DNA of 64,000 nucleotides from Baylisascaris procyonis (lineage: Eukaryota > Nematoda > Chromadorea > Rhabditida > Ascarididae), in assembly GCA_037389465.1 (NCBI GenBank), contig JAZARR010000221.1, positions 4,690,501 to 4,754,500 of the forward strand, in the 5' to 3' direction. A model generated the notes under the pieces. The model was not told where the DNA came from. It saw nothing but the letters and a program-made list of their open reading frames with translations, and did no database searches. Positions 14,168 through 25,117 of this stretch are shown here, in pieces. The translations under genes and the position numbers were made by a program. Every line of letters starts with the position of its first letter. Positions within the stretch are counted from its first letter, which is position 1.

Positions 14168-16386
14168 TTATTTATTTATTTATTTATCAAGCGAAAAGTT
14201 TTCTGGATATCATAGTTAACAGCGCGAAAAAGGAAAATTTCACATTTATAAGTCCCATTCGTGGATAAATGTCTCATTTTTTAAGCAGTAAATAAGTATT
14301 TGTTGAAAACAGTGGGGGAAAAAATTTTCCATTACCATCTAATTAAAAATTTTAAAAAAATATGTATGATGCCATTATGGCCAATGGCTTTCAAAACGCA
14401 TGCGAACTAGGCCATGAAGTCGAGAATTTGAGATCATATGGGTTAATTGTTTTCAACTCATATCGTCTTCATTTTGTCATACAATAAATCTATAAAATGA
14501 ATCACTCCGACAAAGCTCAAGCTATATAAATATTCCATCGTTGCAAATTTCGAGGTGCTTTAACGAATTTGCAGGCTTGCTAAGCGAGATTAGTGATAAG
14601 TGAACTCAATACAAGTCTTCAATTTTGTTGACGAGTTGAAATTTTGCAGGAGTGAAATAATCTTCACCGATCGATTATATTCACAATTAATTAAAACTAC
14701 CAACCTAAATTAATGAACAAAGATGATCTCAAATAGAATCACGCAAAACATTTTAATTAGGCATACAGCGCTGCCAACAGCAATATGCATTTTTATATTT
14801 TCTCTTCAAATGAAAAGCAAAAGGCATTCTTACAACTGAAGTATTCAGCTTTTTTTTTTAAATAATTCAACTTTATTCGTCGAATTTTTTTTAGAAATCA
14901 TTACTTTCAAAGTAGAATAAAGAATCGGTCTAAAGTTTTGTACTGCACAATGAATAAAAGTATTTTCGCAGCAAATAGAGAAAATCTTGATATTTGGGCT
15001 TTTGAATAAGAAGGATAACCAGAACGTACATTTTCAAAGAGTTGTTACAGAGTGCTATCTCATAAACTTCATCCATATGAATAAGCCTATTTTCGAGTAA
15101 AAAATACGGGTAAAATAAGCATATGGGTAAAGAAAATCATCGACAACACACCGCGATGAGCTCAGAGCGAATGGCACTGCATAACACTCCAACACTATGT
15201 TATATTAACAAATAGAGGAGAAAGTCATAGCCGATTAGATGTTACTCGATTATTAGATTCGCGCTATTATATATGATCGTCTAGTGATATCATAATTGAG
15301 TATGGCAACAAGTTGATCTCATTTGTTTTCGATTAGCAAAATGCAATCTTCTCTCAAGTAATTTTCCAGTCAAAAAGAAATCCTCATAGATCTTATTTAT
15401 TCAGATTCACTTTCATTGTTACAATCGACTGAGCTAAGGTTGCAAACAACTCAAGAAGATGTCAATATTATCAGTAAAATGATCGAACTTTCTAAACTTC
15501 TCAAAAATGAACATTCAGTAAGCTTTTTAATTATGCAATCTTATTCCATCTTATTATGAATTGTTTGCATGAAAAACATTTTTTTTTTTGCAATGAGCTT
15601 AATGTATACAATTCTTAGCATCATACTATGAGCTGTATTTTCTGCAGTAATTACTTTATGCTTATAGCTGATCCCCTATTTTTTTAAAAAATCCGTTCTA
15701 CCTTTTCCTTGCAAACTTTTTGATTATTAAGAATTATGTTACTCGAATAGAACCATGGGGCTTTTGATTGTGAATTCAAAGTTTGCTTCACTGATCGAAA
15801 TTTATGAGTTGATTTTATTGTGTTAAGGCATTGGCGACAATGTTAGATAATATGCGCACAGAACGAATGCAAGATCTACGAACAATACAAGAACAGTTGA
15901 TATCAGATCCTGAGCTTACAACTGTCCATCTTCAAGTCACCACTATGTTAGCTGGTTTTGTTTTATGACATTTATTCGAGTTTTTAAATTTTTTATTAAT
16001 TTTCCATTTTTCGAATTTTTATTTTTCAAGTAAAAATTTCAAACAAAACTTATTTTTCCATTAATTTCTTAGATAATAGTTTATGGATCGCCTAATTCAG
16101 TCTAATTTTATAGTAATAATTCAATCCACCGTGTCGGTTGGATGAAAAAACGAGGGAAGATTTCACAAGGCATATTAATTCATGAAAGTAATTGAGAAAT
16201 CCTTCGCAGTAATGCGTGGAAAATTTTTCTAAGAAGGAAATAAGGCGTTGCGAAGAGGAGTCTTAAGAAGAGGTAAACCAGGATATGAAGAGACATTTAT
16301 TCATAACGAATACTGTGTTCATTGAAACAAATAAATAGATAAGTAAATAAATAAATAAATAGTAAATAAATAAGTAAGTAAATCAA

Positions 16387-16445
<59 letters not shown>

Positions 16446-19400
16446 GACCAGGGTAAGAATTGGCTAAAAGGGAAGGATGGAAAGCATTCTTGAGGGATGT
16501 CAGATGGAATTGAATATATGCTCAATAATAAAGTAATTGGTCATGAAATTTTTCCAATGCAAATTTCTATAAAAGTTAAATGAAAGAAAAATGATTTAAA
16601 CACATCGAATATATTATCAAAGACTTTAGAAAATAATTTCCGCTCAATTAATTCTTTTCACTAGATTTTTTTAATCATACATTTGAATTTTTTTCTTAAA
16701 AGAATATTATTGACTATAAAACAATAATATTTTTCAGTTCTTCTCTTGTTTTATCGACGAATAAATACTAATCTAGAAAAGATTTTATATAAGTTGATGT
16801 TGTTTTCATATATACCATAAAAATTTAACGCAGTATTAATGCATATTGAAGTAGTTTTTTTTTCTTTGCAGAAATGGTATCGAATCGCTCACTTTACATT
16901 TTCCAAATGCAGACAAACGGGCCATATGGGAGAGCGCACTTATCGAAGCGAAGAACGCTCTTAGTTAGCCGCATTTTTGTTGCATTTCTCTTGCTGATAC
17001 TAATGTTAAACTTTGAGTTGATCATATGAGACTCAAATAGTTAGTTAGTAAAACTATTTATTCTCCTAAGTGACCTCGTAGATAATTCCAAGTGTTTTTT
17101 TAAACTGATCTCTTTAGTGTCCACTGTCGATTATTGCAGTTCTTGGTGTTGTATAGATCATGACTGACAACTTTAATAATTCTTTTTTTTGTATAATTTG
17201 CGAAAAATATTCATTGAATTTTTTTTCGGAATTCCCTAACGATTCTACTGCATTCATAAATATTGTGCTATTGCAGTGAATTCGTTGCAAAACGATCAGG
17301 CTCCTAATCATCTCAGATCAATTGTTACTCACAGAACACGACCTGGACTTACCGTACGTTTCTTTTCAATATTCGTTGCCTTAATATGTTTGAAAAATTT
17401 GCAGTCATTGCCAGTAAAACATCTTTTGAAATGTTTTGACTGCTTAGACTTAACAATTGCAAAAAAATCGTTCAAATATTTCCATATAAAATTTGAATTT
17501 TTTTTTTTAAATTTGTAAATAATATTTTGCTTCACTTCCAGTGCTTAATTCTTCAATTCAAAATTGCAGTTTTCTGTGGCATCGCCAACACTCGGCAAAA
17601 GTACCGAAGGAGGTGCCCCAAATGTATGGGTATGTACCACTGATAAATTCTCCGGTCAAATTGCGGTCGTTAACGTTAACGGTGAGCCGACGATCGAAAG
17701 CAGTACAGGTATCGGCAATGCGACTATTATTACTATATGTCCTGTTCCGTCACCAAGGTATATATTCTTATCTCAAATTTGGTTTCATCCGTGTTGCAAT
17801 ATTTCAATCAAACCTCAGCAAATATCCAAATAGCAGATGTCATGTAAAAATAGTCCAACAACCCTCCGGATGAAGGTACTTCATACTAGTGCACATATAT
17901 AGTAACAAATACGGAAGTGCTCAAAGCAGCTTGGCATATTTTACGCTTTGATGAATCAACTCATAAATCAGTAGGTTATTTCAGTATTTAAAACAACTAA
18001 AGAAATTATGCCTAATTTAAAATTTTCTATGTGATTGATTCGATCGCTGCAAAATTCTAAATAAAAATCCATTAAAATCCATTTAGTACGTACCCCAGTG
18101 ATTGAAAAACGGATATTAAGTTGTAAATTTTAATGGCAACAATAAAATATGCATATGATCGTTCTCGAAAGGCAGTGATGCATTAGGTGATTGTTGCTAC
18201 AAACAGCTGAAGCCATTTTATATCTACAAGAGACTCTTATTCCGTCCCCCCCCTCTCCCACACCTGCTCCATTCTCACCCCCAGCGGAAAGTTTGTTCCT
18301 GAACTGATTGTCAGGTCATTCCAGTTCTTCATATCTTTCACATCGATTAAATCATATAATCAAATTTCACATAAGATAAATGTAAGCCAATTCACAGCTA
18401 TTAAAGCTATTCAAAGTAAAAGTCTTTTATAATCTTCTGCTACCACTTTCTTTATTTGCGGAGTCTGCCAGTGTAGGTGAATAGTGCAAGGTATATTTCA
18501 CAGGAAAAGGAGGAAAATGTCAGTGAAGCCGCCTGTTGACGAGCCTAGTGGCAGCGAGATACCCGGACTCGAATTGGATAGGTTATTTTTAATTTTCTTT
18601 ACAAGCGACCTCATTTTCCTTTATTTTCCATTGTATCTGGTGAAAGAATTAGGTGAAGTTGAGCAGGAAAATATGAACTTTCCCTTCAATCTTTCAACGG
18701 CAGAAAAAACTTTTTGGTAAAATTTGTTGCCAAAATAGATATTCTGTTTTATTCTTTTTCATCATCTTCATCAATTTTCATTCATAATTGTATAATAGGA
18801 AAAACCACGAATAAAATTTTTATCACCACATACCTCAATTTATTTCACATTGCTTCATTATATAATAAATTCTCTGTTAAAATCCCTGAAGAGAAACGTT
18901 CTAAATAACCGTCATAATATACTTTTTCGGTTGAACCTCAATAATCAATCGTATTGTATTGTATTAATTATTTTAGGCATCGAATTGAACATTTTTGTGG
19001 AAGAACATTTTTTTTATTTAATTGAACATTTTCTAAGTGAAAATTTATTGAATGAATTTGAACGTACATCGTATTACTATTTTTAGATACATAACGGGAA
19101 TAAATTTTTATATATGTGAACAGTATATGTTCTATAATTTTTTTTCCAACTGTCTCCAGCACCAAGGAACAATTGCACCTATAATTATCATAAAATACGA
19201 CTGGAGTAAAGAAATTTGTCATCTATGCTAACATCCAAACATCATATTCTTTCAGTATTCTTTTTGTCCACATTTAAACTCTGCAATGCGAAATGTTTTC
19301 AGCAGCTCGTCAGGTTCCGATGATTCTGATTCAGATTCTTCTCGACGTAACGTACAATCGACCATCTGGATTGGCAACGACGATGGAGAGTAAGATTTTT

Positions 19401-22400
19401 TGGCGCAAAAACATCATTACCGTCGAAATATTGTAACAAATTATGTGCATTTGGCTACAGTAATTATTCTAGACTATTTTAGGTTTTACAACAACGATCG
19501 GACATTTTTTTGCGAACTTAGCTACCATCACATCTTTTAAGAGTTTATAATTGACTTACTAAAATATTATAATGAATAGTAACTCCAAGCTTGTTTATTG
19601 CACGAACAAAGTGCAATATACTCTTTAGTCGAATAAAGCATTCTTTTCGACGGTATTTTTTCAAATATTTCTATAATTTTATATATCGATTGGTCTTAAA
19701 CGTTGATTTATAACATGTGTTATTTAGTGTATATATTATACACTGTATCACATTTTATGACATTTATTATTTATTCATTGTTGTTAATTAATTCATTCGT
19801 TTAGTTGATTTCAATCGACATATTTGAAGAGGAATGAATGAAATTTTAGCATTTCTTAGAATATTTCAGCGATTAATAGATATTTGCATAGATTCTTCTT
19901 TAAGGATTTTTGTGTTCAATTCATTGGATAATGTGCGATTAAAATCACGTGAAAAGATGACTCGTTTGCCGTTACCAATTGACGACATTGTTTATGTGGA
20001 TGAGAAGGTATTCGTCTCGTTATCGTCTAGCTCACATATACAACTACTTTATTTTCGTCGTGGAAAAGGTAAACTTATAAATATTCCCTCTCATATTTAT
20101 TTATAATTGCTAATATTGTTTAAAAATAAATATTTATGGGCAATCGAAACAAATTCCACACTTTACGTTTCTCCATTGACCAATGATTGGTGCTGACCAA
20201 TGGTCAGTTAGGATAAAGTTATTGCTGGACTACCGAATTCGATCTGAAAAGCTTGCATTGACTAATCTCTACTTTGCCTAATTGAAGTATTCACTTTCAG
20301 TAGATATTTACATTATACATTTTTGAATAATAAATAACATTTAAGAAGGCAATTGGGATATGGAAAATTCGAAAACTGTTCGGCTCGATTTACATACCAG
20401 ATTACGACCAATGATTGCTGTCGTATCCCGATTATGTATCGCATCAGCAAATTCCCTCTACCTCATTAATCCGTCAACAACAAAGATCGAGGTTTATTTC
20501 TCATTGAAATTTGTTACCTTAATTCCATTAAGATATAAATAAGTTACGCTTAAAAGGAATATACAATGTCATATAGTGTTTTGAAATGGTCCTACAATGA
20601 AAGGATTAGAGAAGATTATTGAAAATAATATGAGTTTTGATTAGAGTGGAAGAAAATTTTCATTAGATGGGATATTGTATTGTATTTTCAATGGTTAAAA
20701 ATCTTTCTCAAGGGGACAGATGTATGACGATTCGATCGTTTTGTTCTTTCCTAAATTACTATTACCTTTATTTTATATTATTTTAGATCTATGTTTCTTA
20801 TTTTCCCATTTTACTGTATTTCTACCATATTCGAATGGTGCTCTATTGAAAATACAACTTGCGAAGCCAGCAAATTATTATTTTATTTCTTTAAAAAAAT
20901 TGGCATACGCAGGATTTTCGAACACAAATCTTTGTACCTGTTGAACGAACGAATCTTGAGGGAGGGGAGAAGAGAAAAGGTTCAAAGGTCTAATCTATAT
21001 TTCCTTTCGATATGCCAACAATATTTCAATGGGCATTTATGTGATGATATTCAGAAAAGCGCTGCAGTGAGTTCATATCCATCAGATAGTGTGGCATGTA
21101 TGGCAGCACATGGTTCGACAATCTTTGTTGCAATGAATAAATCCACAATCGTTAAAGTGATCAACGCGTTCACACTCGATTGCCTCCTCGAATTCAGCAT
21201 CTCACACCTCATCAATAAAACTCTCTCCAGTACGTCTCTTTGACGCTTTGAAAGTGGTTATGTTGACCCTTAGAGTGAGAGTTAGAGGTTTGAAGCTTAA
21301 ATAGGCACCACAGCTAAACGTCCCATCACCTAAGACATAGGACGATAATGTGGTTGATCTTCTAATGTTTTCATTTGCCGATATAGTTGAGCGGACTGTA
21401 GGACACAAGTATTGGTTTGCTTACAGTGAGGACTAGCACTTATGATCGAAAGAAAACTAAGACGGAGGCAGTTGTATTATTGTTTCGGTATTGTAATTTT
21501 TTCTCGAGACAAGGATCAGCAAAAACCAAGAGAACGGAAACTGTCCGCAAGTCATAATTCTAGAAAAGGAGATCTCTTCAAACACCTCGAAGTACTATAG
21601 GACTCTCTAAAAACGAAAGGCAATTAGGGAGCGGAAGAAAGGGGAGGAGTGGAGATAAAAAAATTTGCAAGAAGCTGGAAAATGAGGAAGTGGATGAGAT
21701 AATTGAAAAGATTACCGCATTTCACTTAGAATATTTGAGAATTACATGCAATAATATAATTAGACAGTGCTCTGTTTTGAATTGTCCATTACTGAGTCAT
21801 CTGTCCTTCAGCAGTATTTGGGGGATTTCAAATTACTCGGCTTAATGCATCGAAACATTGGTTGTTTTTTTTCCAACCGGATGAGCAATTTCATCATGGA
21901 AATATGTGCGAATATTTGTGTTTGCAGCACAAGAGGATATAATCCGTCAACATAAAATGGGCTGTCTAAGGATCTCAGCGCTTTTATGCTGCAAAAATCG
22001 ACTATGGATTGGCACATCTGCCGGTATTATTCTCAATACAAATATTGCGAGTACCAAAACAAATTGGACGCCTACATTCAATGGTACTTTATTTTCATGT
22101 ATTGCTTTTCTTGTGTAATGTGTGTTGCCGTTTTTAATATTATTGTTTTTAAGGGAATCACAAGAACTCAAATACTCATATTCTATTTGGTATAGTTGAA
22201 AAATCATTACTATTTAGTTTGTTGTATTGGACTCGCTCTTTGCTTATTATTAGCTGTAAATATCCACTGAAAAGCAGCACTAATTATAGCAGTAAATTTA
22301 TTTATACGGCACTATGATGCGAGTCAAGGCATCTTATGTGTGAGGCTTAGCGTAGAATAAAATATTGTGCAAAAATATCGATAGAATAGAGTTCAATAAT

Positions 22401-23267
22401 ATATGACAACTAAATTCTAAAATATTTTAAAATGTACTATAAAATTGTCGTCTAAAAGCCATCCATTTTCAATTTTAACAAGTGATTTGACTCTTTTAGA
22501 TAACTCTTCAACAGCTTAAAAGTGAATGCAGTAAGTTTCACGTTTCGAAGCATAGAATAGAATAGGTAGACGTTGGCTTTAAAATAGCGAATAGTAAGCC
22601 AGATGATTGTATAAGAGGCAAAGAAAAGCATAAGTTCCTATGAGCGATCGCCTATGATCGCCAAATATCTAGCACTTGATGAAATTATCAACGATACATT
22701 CAGTATGTAAAGCGGGTCATATTGGTCCATGTCGATTTCTGACCGCCGTATCGGTGTCCTCCTCAACAATTCTTTTCGATATGCGTCGTCGACGGATGTC
22801 TCTTAATGCACCTTCTTTACAACAACTCGATCAGGTTTTTTTTTTATCGCTCATTTGGGTTGAATATTTAAAAGTGGATGAATTAAGTGTGGTTAAGTTT
22901 CGAAACGAAATGCTTGCATAATTCCTTTCCTTTAAAACTGTAAGCGACAAGACTTTGGAAAGAGAAAATATATTACATCTATTCGAATAACAGCCGGAAA
23001 GTTCCAAACTTTGTTGCATTTATTTATAGAAGAAATATTCAATGAAGTATGGCTGTCTTATTATGAGGTTTTTTTCCTTCTAAAACCATTCATATTTTAA
23101 ACTAGTTAAATATTTTTACTTTATTTATTTTATCGAAAGATTTGCATTTGTTTAAGATGTTTGTAATAAGTGGTGGAGAAGGATATGATAATAATGACAC
23201 AGAAATTCGAGAGGAAAAGACTGGCACTGACGATGCGGTCAATCATCTACTCTTTTGGACGGCATAG
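1037..23267 (+). CDS. Rho guanine nucleotide exchange factor, ARHGEF17/ARHGEF10-like (5' partial, 27 exons)
   Basis: The product catalyses GDP/GTP exchange on a Rho-family GTPase and would act in the cytosol or at the cell cortex. Exons: 1037-1110, 1708-1788, 3220-3382, 6667-6929, 7284-7327, 7863-8045, 9009-9243, 9900-10004, 10888-10965, 11522-11635, 11879-11971, 12291-12458, 12922-13085, 13954-14036, 15405-15517, 15828-15946, 16872-16963, 17277-17353, 17570-17757, 18504-18581, 19303-19389, 19905-20068, 20346-20491, 21055-21229, 21928-22083, 22704-22834, 23157-23267 (TAG). Every junction is GT..AG and in phase, giving about 1160 residues. In window numbering, about 1-323 are Ser/Arg/Glu-rich and low complexity, 324-533 form the DH domain, 534-724 the PH region and 750-1125 the propeller. 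The C-terminal order DH-PH-propeller, with the motif IIRQHKMGCLRISALL followed by LWIGTSAGIIL, resembles ARHGEF17 (TEM4) more than other RhoGEFs; this is recognition from memory, without a database search. The start codon is upstream of the window. Individual boundaries could shift at weak donors (12459 GTTTGC, 15947 GTTAGC). Confidence 0.93.
1146..1228. repeat. Short GATAAATA-type direct repeats in an intron
   Basis: The segment repeats the unit GAAATATTGATAAATAAATA at least twice and then degenerates into further TGATAAAT/TAAATAAATGA copies. It lies in the intron between the exons ending at 1110 and starting at 1708. It is simple sequence with no sign of coding. Confidence 0.7.
4251..4299. 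repeat. Two adjacent GC-rich perfect hairpins in an AT-rich intron
   Basis: The first hairpin pairs GGGGGT (4252-4257) with ACCCCC (4262-4267) around GGCA. The second pairs ten bases, GGTCAGGGCG (4274-4283) with CGCCCTGACC (4290-4299), around the loop GCGAAG. The loop region contains GCGAAGC, the sequence of a known unusually stable DNA mini-hairpin. The block sits in a strongly AT-rich intron and is followed by TTAATATTAGTATTGAAAT. It looks like an inserted element or a remnant of one; I could not assign it to a family. It lies about 200 bases upstream of the tandem repeat block. Confidence 0.75.
4510..6000. repeat. Three diverged tandem copies of a repeat of about 515 bp
   Basis: Three copies begin near 4515, 5030 and 5545. 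Each contains, in the same order, TTTCTCGGCAACGGTTAGGC or a variant, the segment CCGGAGAAAAG..GACCGGCC..AAATTCT..AAATCTCG..TTTTTGCAATTT, the block GAACGGTATATG.AATACCG, and GATGATTTTGGTATCAAACG. Spacing between matching landmarks is about 513-516 bases, and copies differ at roughly a fifth of positions by eye. The short open frames inside (for example 5301-5585 and 5546-5965) are not shared between copies, so I do not call genes. The array fills much of the 3383-6666 intron of the RhoGEF gene. Confidence 0.88.
8248..8367 (+). other. Candidate in-frame cassette exon just before the DH domain
   Basis: Between the RhoGEF exons ending at 8045 and starting at 9009 lies a 120-base open segment. It has a strong acceptor (CCTCAATTTCAG) and a good donor (AG|GTGAGA). 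Its phase, one base in and two bases out, matches the flanking exons exactly, so it can be included or skipped without changing frame. It would add 40 residues (starting FALLNTLIEYKSKNYAF), including the hydrophobic run YATIILFFIYA. The constitutive junction already reads cleanly without it (TG+G giving Trp, then VPVHKKLW), so I treat it as optional. It may also be a chance open frame. Confidence 0.35.
9009..12458 (+). other. DH (Dbl homology) domain-coding exons of the RhoGEF
   Basis: Six exons (9009-9243, 9900-10004, 10888-10965, 11522-11635, 11879-11971, 12291-12458) encode the catalytic helical bundle. Conserved region 1 is at the end of the first exon (IRELHDTEKSFVEGLEYLIQ). Conserved region 3 is in the fifth (LISPIQRVPRYELILK), including the QRVPRYELIL core that contacts the GTPase switch regions in Dbl proteins. 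The sixth exon gives the long last helix (ADYENLLLAQKYIHELASTI), followed by a Glu-rich stretch leading into the PH domain. After the first exon completes a codon split at 8045, all junctions in this block fall between codons. Loss of any single exon would therefore keep frame but remove part of the fold. Confidence 0.92.
10996..11242 (-). pseudogene. Antisense, frameshifted relic of a signal-anchor protein inside a RhoGEF intron
   Basis: On the minus strand, an ATG at 11242-11240 opens a frame starting MSKKSSAQTIAVLLGVFLAM and ending YLLYSN, a short basic head followed by one hydrophobic membrane segment as in type II (signal-anchor) proteins. That frame stops soon after a point near 11155, where a different frame takes over and runs to a stop at 10996-10998 (containing VFQWASVPKETIGILLILL). 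No intron-sized gap separates the two frames, so it reads as a gene fragment broken by a one-base frameshift. It lies wholly inside the 10966-11521 intron. The family is not recognised. Alternatives are a chance open frame or a sequencing error in a nested gene. Confidence 0.35.
14107..14188. repeat. (TA)n then (TTTA)n microsatellite
   Basis: An uninterrupted TA run of about 55 bases passes directly into TTTA units. It lies in the 14037-15404 intron inside the PH-coding part of the RhoGEF gene. Confidence 0.95.
16322..16446. repeat. (TAAA)n microsatellite
   Basis: About 125 bases of AATA/TAAA units with a few AAGT interruptions. On the minus strand it gives an artificial frame of repeated Tyr-Leu-Phe-Ile, which should not be taken for a gene. 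It lies in the 15947-16871 intron. Confidence 0.95.
17570..22834 (+). other. C-terminal WD40-like beta-propeller exons of the RhoGEF
   Basis: Exons 17570-17757, 18504-18581, 19303-19389, 19905-20068, 20346-20491, 21055-21229, 21928-22083 and 22704-22834 encode repeated beta-rich blades. These include APNVWVCTTDKFSGQIAVVN, STIWIGNDDGE joined to IFVFNSLDNVR, VFVSLSSSSHIQLLYF, LCIASANSLYLINPST, STIFVAMNKSTIVKVINAFT and RLWIGTSAGIIL. The second and third exons form a Ser/Asp-rich acidic insert (SSSGSDDSDSDSSRR) between blades, a likely phosphorylation-rich loop (inference). This propeller is what separates the ARHGEF10/ARHGEF17 group from other DH-PH proteins. The last exon, 23157-23267, adds an acidic tail ending in NHLLFWTA. 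Confidence 0.88.
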
Positions 23268-25117
23268 CACAAAGTGGACTTGTTACATGTATCGAAAATG
23301 AATGTATTATTTTCAGAGGTCTTTCTTATACGTATTTGAAGAGCCTCTTATGACTTATTTTTTAAATAACTTCATAATTTGTTCACTTCATTCTGTATAT
23401 TTGGACTCATTCAAACTAGTCTCTTGAAAAGATTTATAAAGATTTCAGGGATCCCTGAATGAGGTCATCGTTCCAACTTTTTTGAAAAATGCTGCATTTT
23501 TAAAAACTTTTTTCCTCTTTTTTTGCCATTGTCGTACGTTGAATTTCTATGATGTTGTCAAAAAATATCGACTGTATTCAACTGACATCCCTGGTATCCT
23601 TTCCTCTCCCCCGACCTGGAAAACGACGAAAGTCGGAACCCCGAACTCCGGCGTTTTGCTTCGCGCTGACCTTCTTTCCAGAGAAAAGCCTCATAATCAC
23701 AATTCTCAATACGTTTGATGTAATCTTTAATGGATGGATTTCATTTACTAAGTTGCTGAGGAAGTGTCAGATACCACAGGTTTTTTCGAATTTTTCTCAA
23801 CTTTTAAACTGTATTTCGAGCTTCTATTTTCTTTTTCCTTTAATTTGTTTATTTTGTTCTAACGTGAGCCTTATTGAAGAATTATCTCTAATGCCTTTCT
23901 TAATAAAAATTCAACCTTCAAAAGTTGACCGTTTTTTGATGGGACTCTATTTTATAACAAACAATTTCTCATATTATCTTCAACAAAAGTTTTCGAAAAA
24001 ATTCAATTCGAAATCAAATAAATTCAATATTGAAAGTGTCGATGACTGGCCATAATTTATACGGCTAATAGCGAATCAGATTTCCATCGATACTGTTTAC
24101 ATCTTTTTTTTGCAAATTTCATAAAATATTCTCAAATGCTTTAGAAAATTTTTCAATACTCCAAATAAATTTCGGAAGTTGCTTACTGTGGAACTAAAGA
24201 TTCAATATTTTCGGATCCAAAAAAGGGTATTTGTGACTAGATGCTATTGTAGACAATAGAAAAAATATATATTTGATGTGATGTAACCAACCTCACAATG
24301 AATGATGGAAGATTAATAAGAAATTTTGCGTCTTTGTACCGTATAACCTAAATAAAAACCTATACCTTACCAACTTTTGTTACTGTAAATACGTTATCGC
24401 CTTAATTTTCTCAAAACGACGGTAAAATTCTCAAACTTAACGAGTCGAAAACTTGAACAAAACCATTCGAAACAACGCTCAATGCAAAACCCAATAGGAC
24501 CCGTTAAAGGAAACGTTCGCAAATTTTTCAAACCTTCAACACTTGTTCACGGTTCGGCTGCAACCATCTCCCTAAAACTCTGAAATTCATGGCCCATATC
24601 CGAAACTGAAGGCGGAAAGGATTGAGGCGAAACGATGTTACCAATGCGAAATACAAAATAAATTCTTTATGAAATTCCACAGAAGATGTTTATAAACCAC
24701 AGAAGAGTCGGAGATGAATGCTTATAATATTACGCATATGCGTATCGTTATCAGTTGAATTTCTCAGCAAAACAGAAATGAAGGAAACAGTGATTCCAGA
24801 AAAAAAAAACAAGTTATTGCCGTTCTACAAAACAACGTTACGATTTATAAAAATCTACTTGAGAATTGTTTTCTGTCTTTCACACAAATATTTCAACATT
24901 CGCCGATTGCGTTTTTGATGAAAAATGTTCGTTTTCTTATCGTCATCAATCCTTCATGCTTTCTATACCATTGCAATTATTCAATCGAACAATCTACTAA
25001 CAACCAACAAGTACTGGCTATAAAAATAAAATTTTTTGTTGATATCATCAACGTGACAATATTTCAAAGAAAAAAAAACAACAGCAAACTTATAGTTTTG
25101 CATGATACGGATCCGTT
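23268..25117. other. Convergent intergenic region between the RhoGEF and NUP50-like genes
   Basis: Both stop codons face this 1.85 kb stretch, so it holds the two 3' UTRs. AT-rich DNA dominates. An unusually long open frame of 168 codons runs on the plus strand (23549-24055). Its first third overlaps a GC-richer patch (23580-23690), where another plus-strand frame (23482-23718) reads more like protein (DVVKKYRLYSTDIPGIL). Neither has a recognisable domain or a convincing acceptor, so I do not call a gene. Confidence 0.5.

Larger units (their letters stand above)
12922..16963 (+). other. PH domain-coding exons of the RhoGEF
   Basis: Exons 12922-13085, 13954-14036, 15405-15517, 15828-15946 and 16872-16963 encode the pleckstrin-homology region that follows DH in Dbl proteins and usually positions the exchange factor at membranes. 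The beta-strand patch around GSKQRCLFLMSDQMIVTSV reads as the typical 'cargo' strand pair. The final exon has the closing amphipathic helix (NADKRAIWESALIEAKNAL) with the conserved Trp. Two middle exons encode a helical, Leu/Gln/Glu-rich insert of about 75 residues, so this PH region is longer than the family's usual 100-130 residues. Introns inside it are large (868, 1367, 310 and 925 bases) and carry the TA/TTTA and TAAA microsatellites. Confidence 0.85.
1111..22703 (+). other. Remaining introns of the RhoGEF gene
   Basis: Introns longer than 300 bases not described elsewhere are 1111-1707, 1789-3219, 6930-7283, 7328-7862, 9244-9899, 10005-10887, 11636-11878 with 11972-12290, 12459-12921, 13086-13953, 16964-17276, 17758-18503, 18582-19302, 19390-19904, 20492-21054, 21230-21927, 22084-22703 and 22835-23156. 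They are AT-rich with oligo-T stretches. The 10005-10887 intron has a moderately GC-rich patch near 10265-10350 covered by a 100-codon minus-strand frame (10170-10472) that I cannot assign. I see no RNA genes or intact mobile elements in them. Confidence 0.6.

Noticed and set aside
16319..16525. Minus-strand frame of repeated Tyr-Leu-Phe-Ile
   Set aside because: It is the translation of a TAAA microsatellite, not a protein gene.
20791..21243. 150-codon plus-strand frame
   Set aside because: Only the part from 21055 is RhoGEF exon; the upstream part is intron that happens to be open in the same frame.
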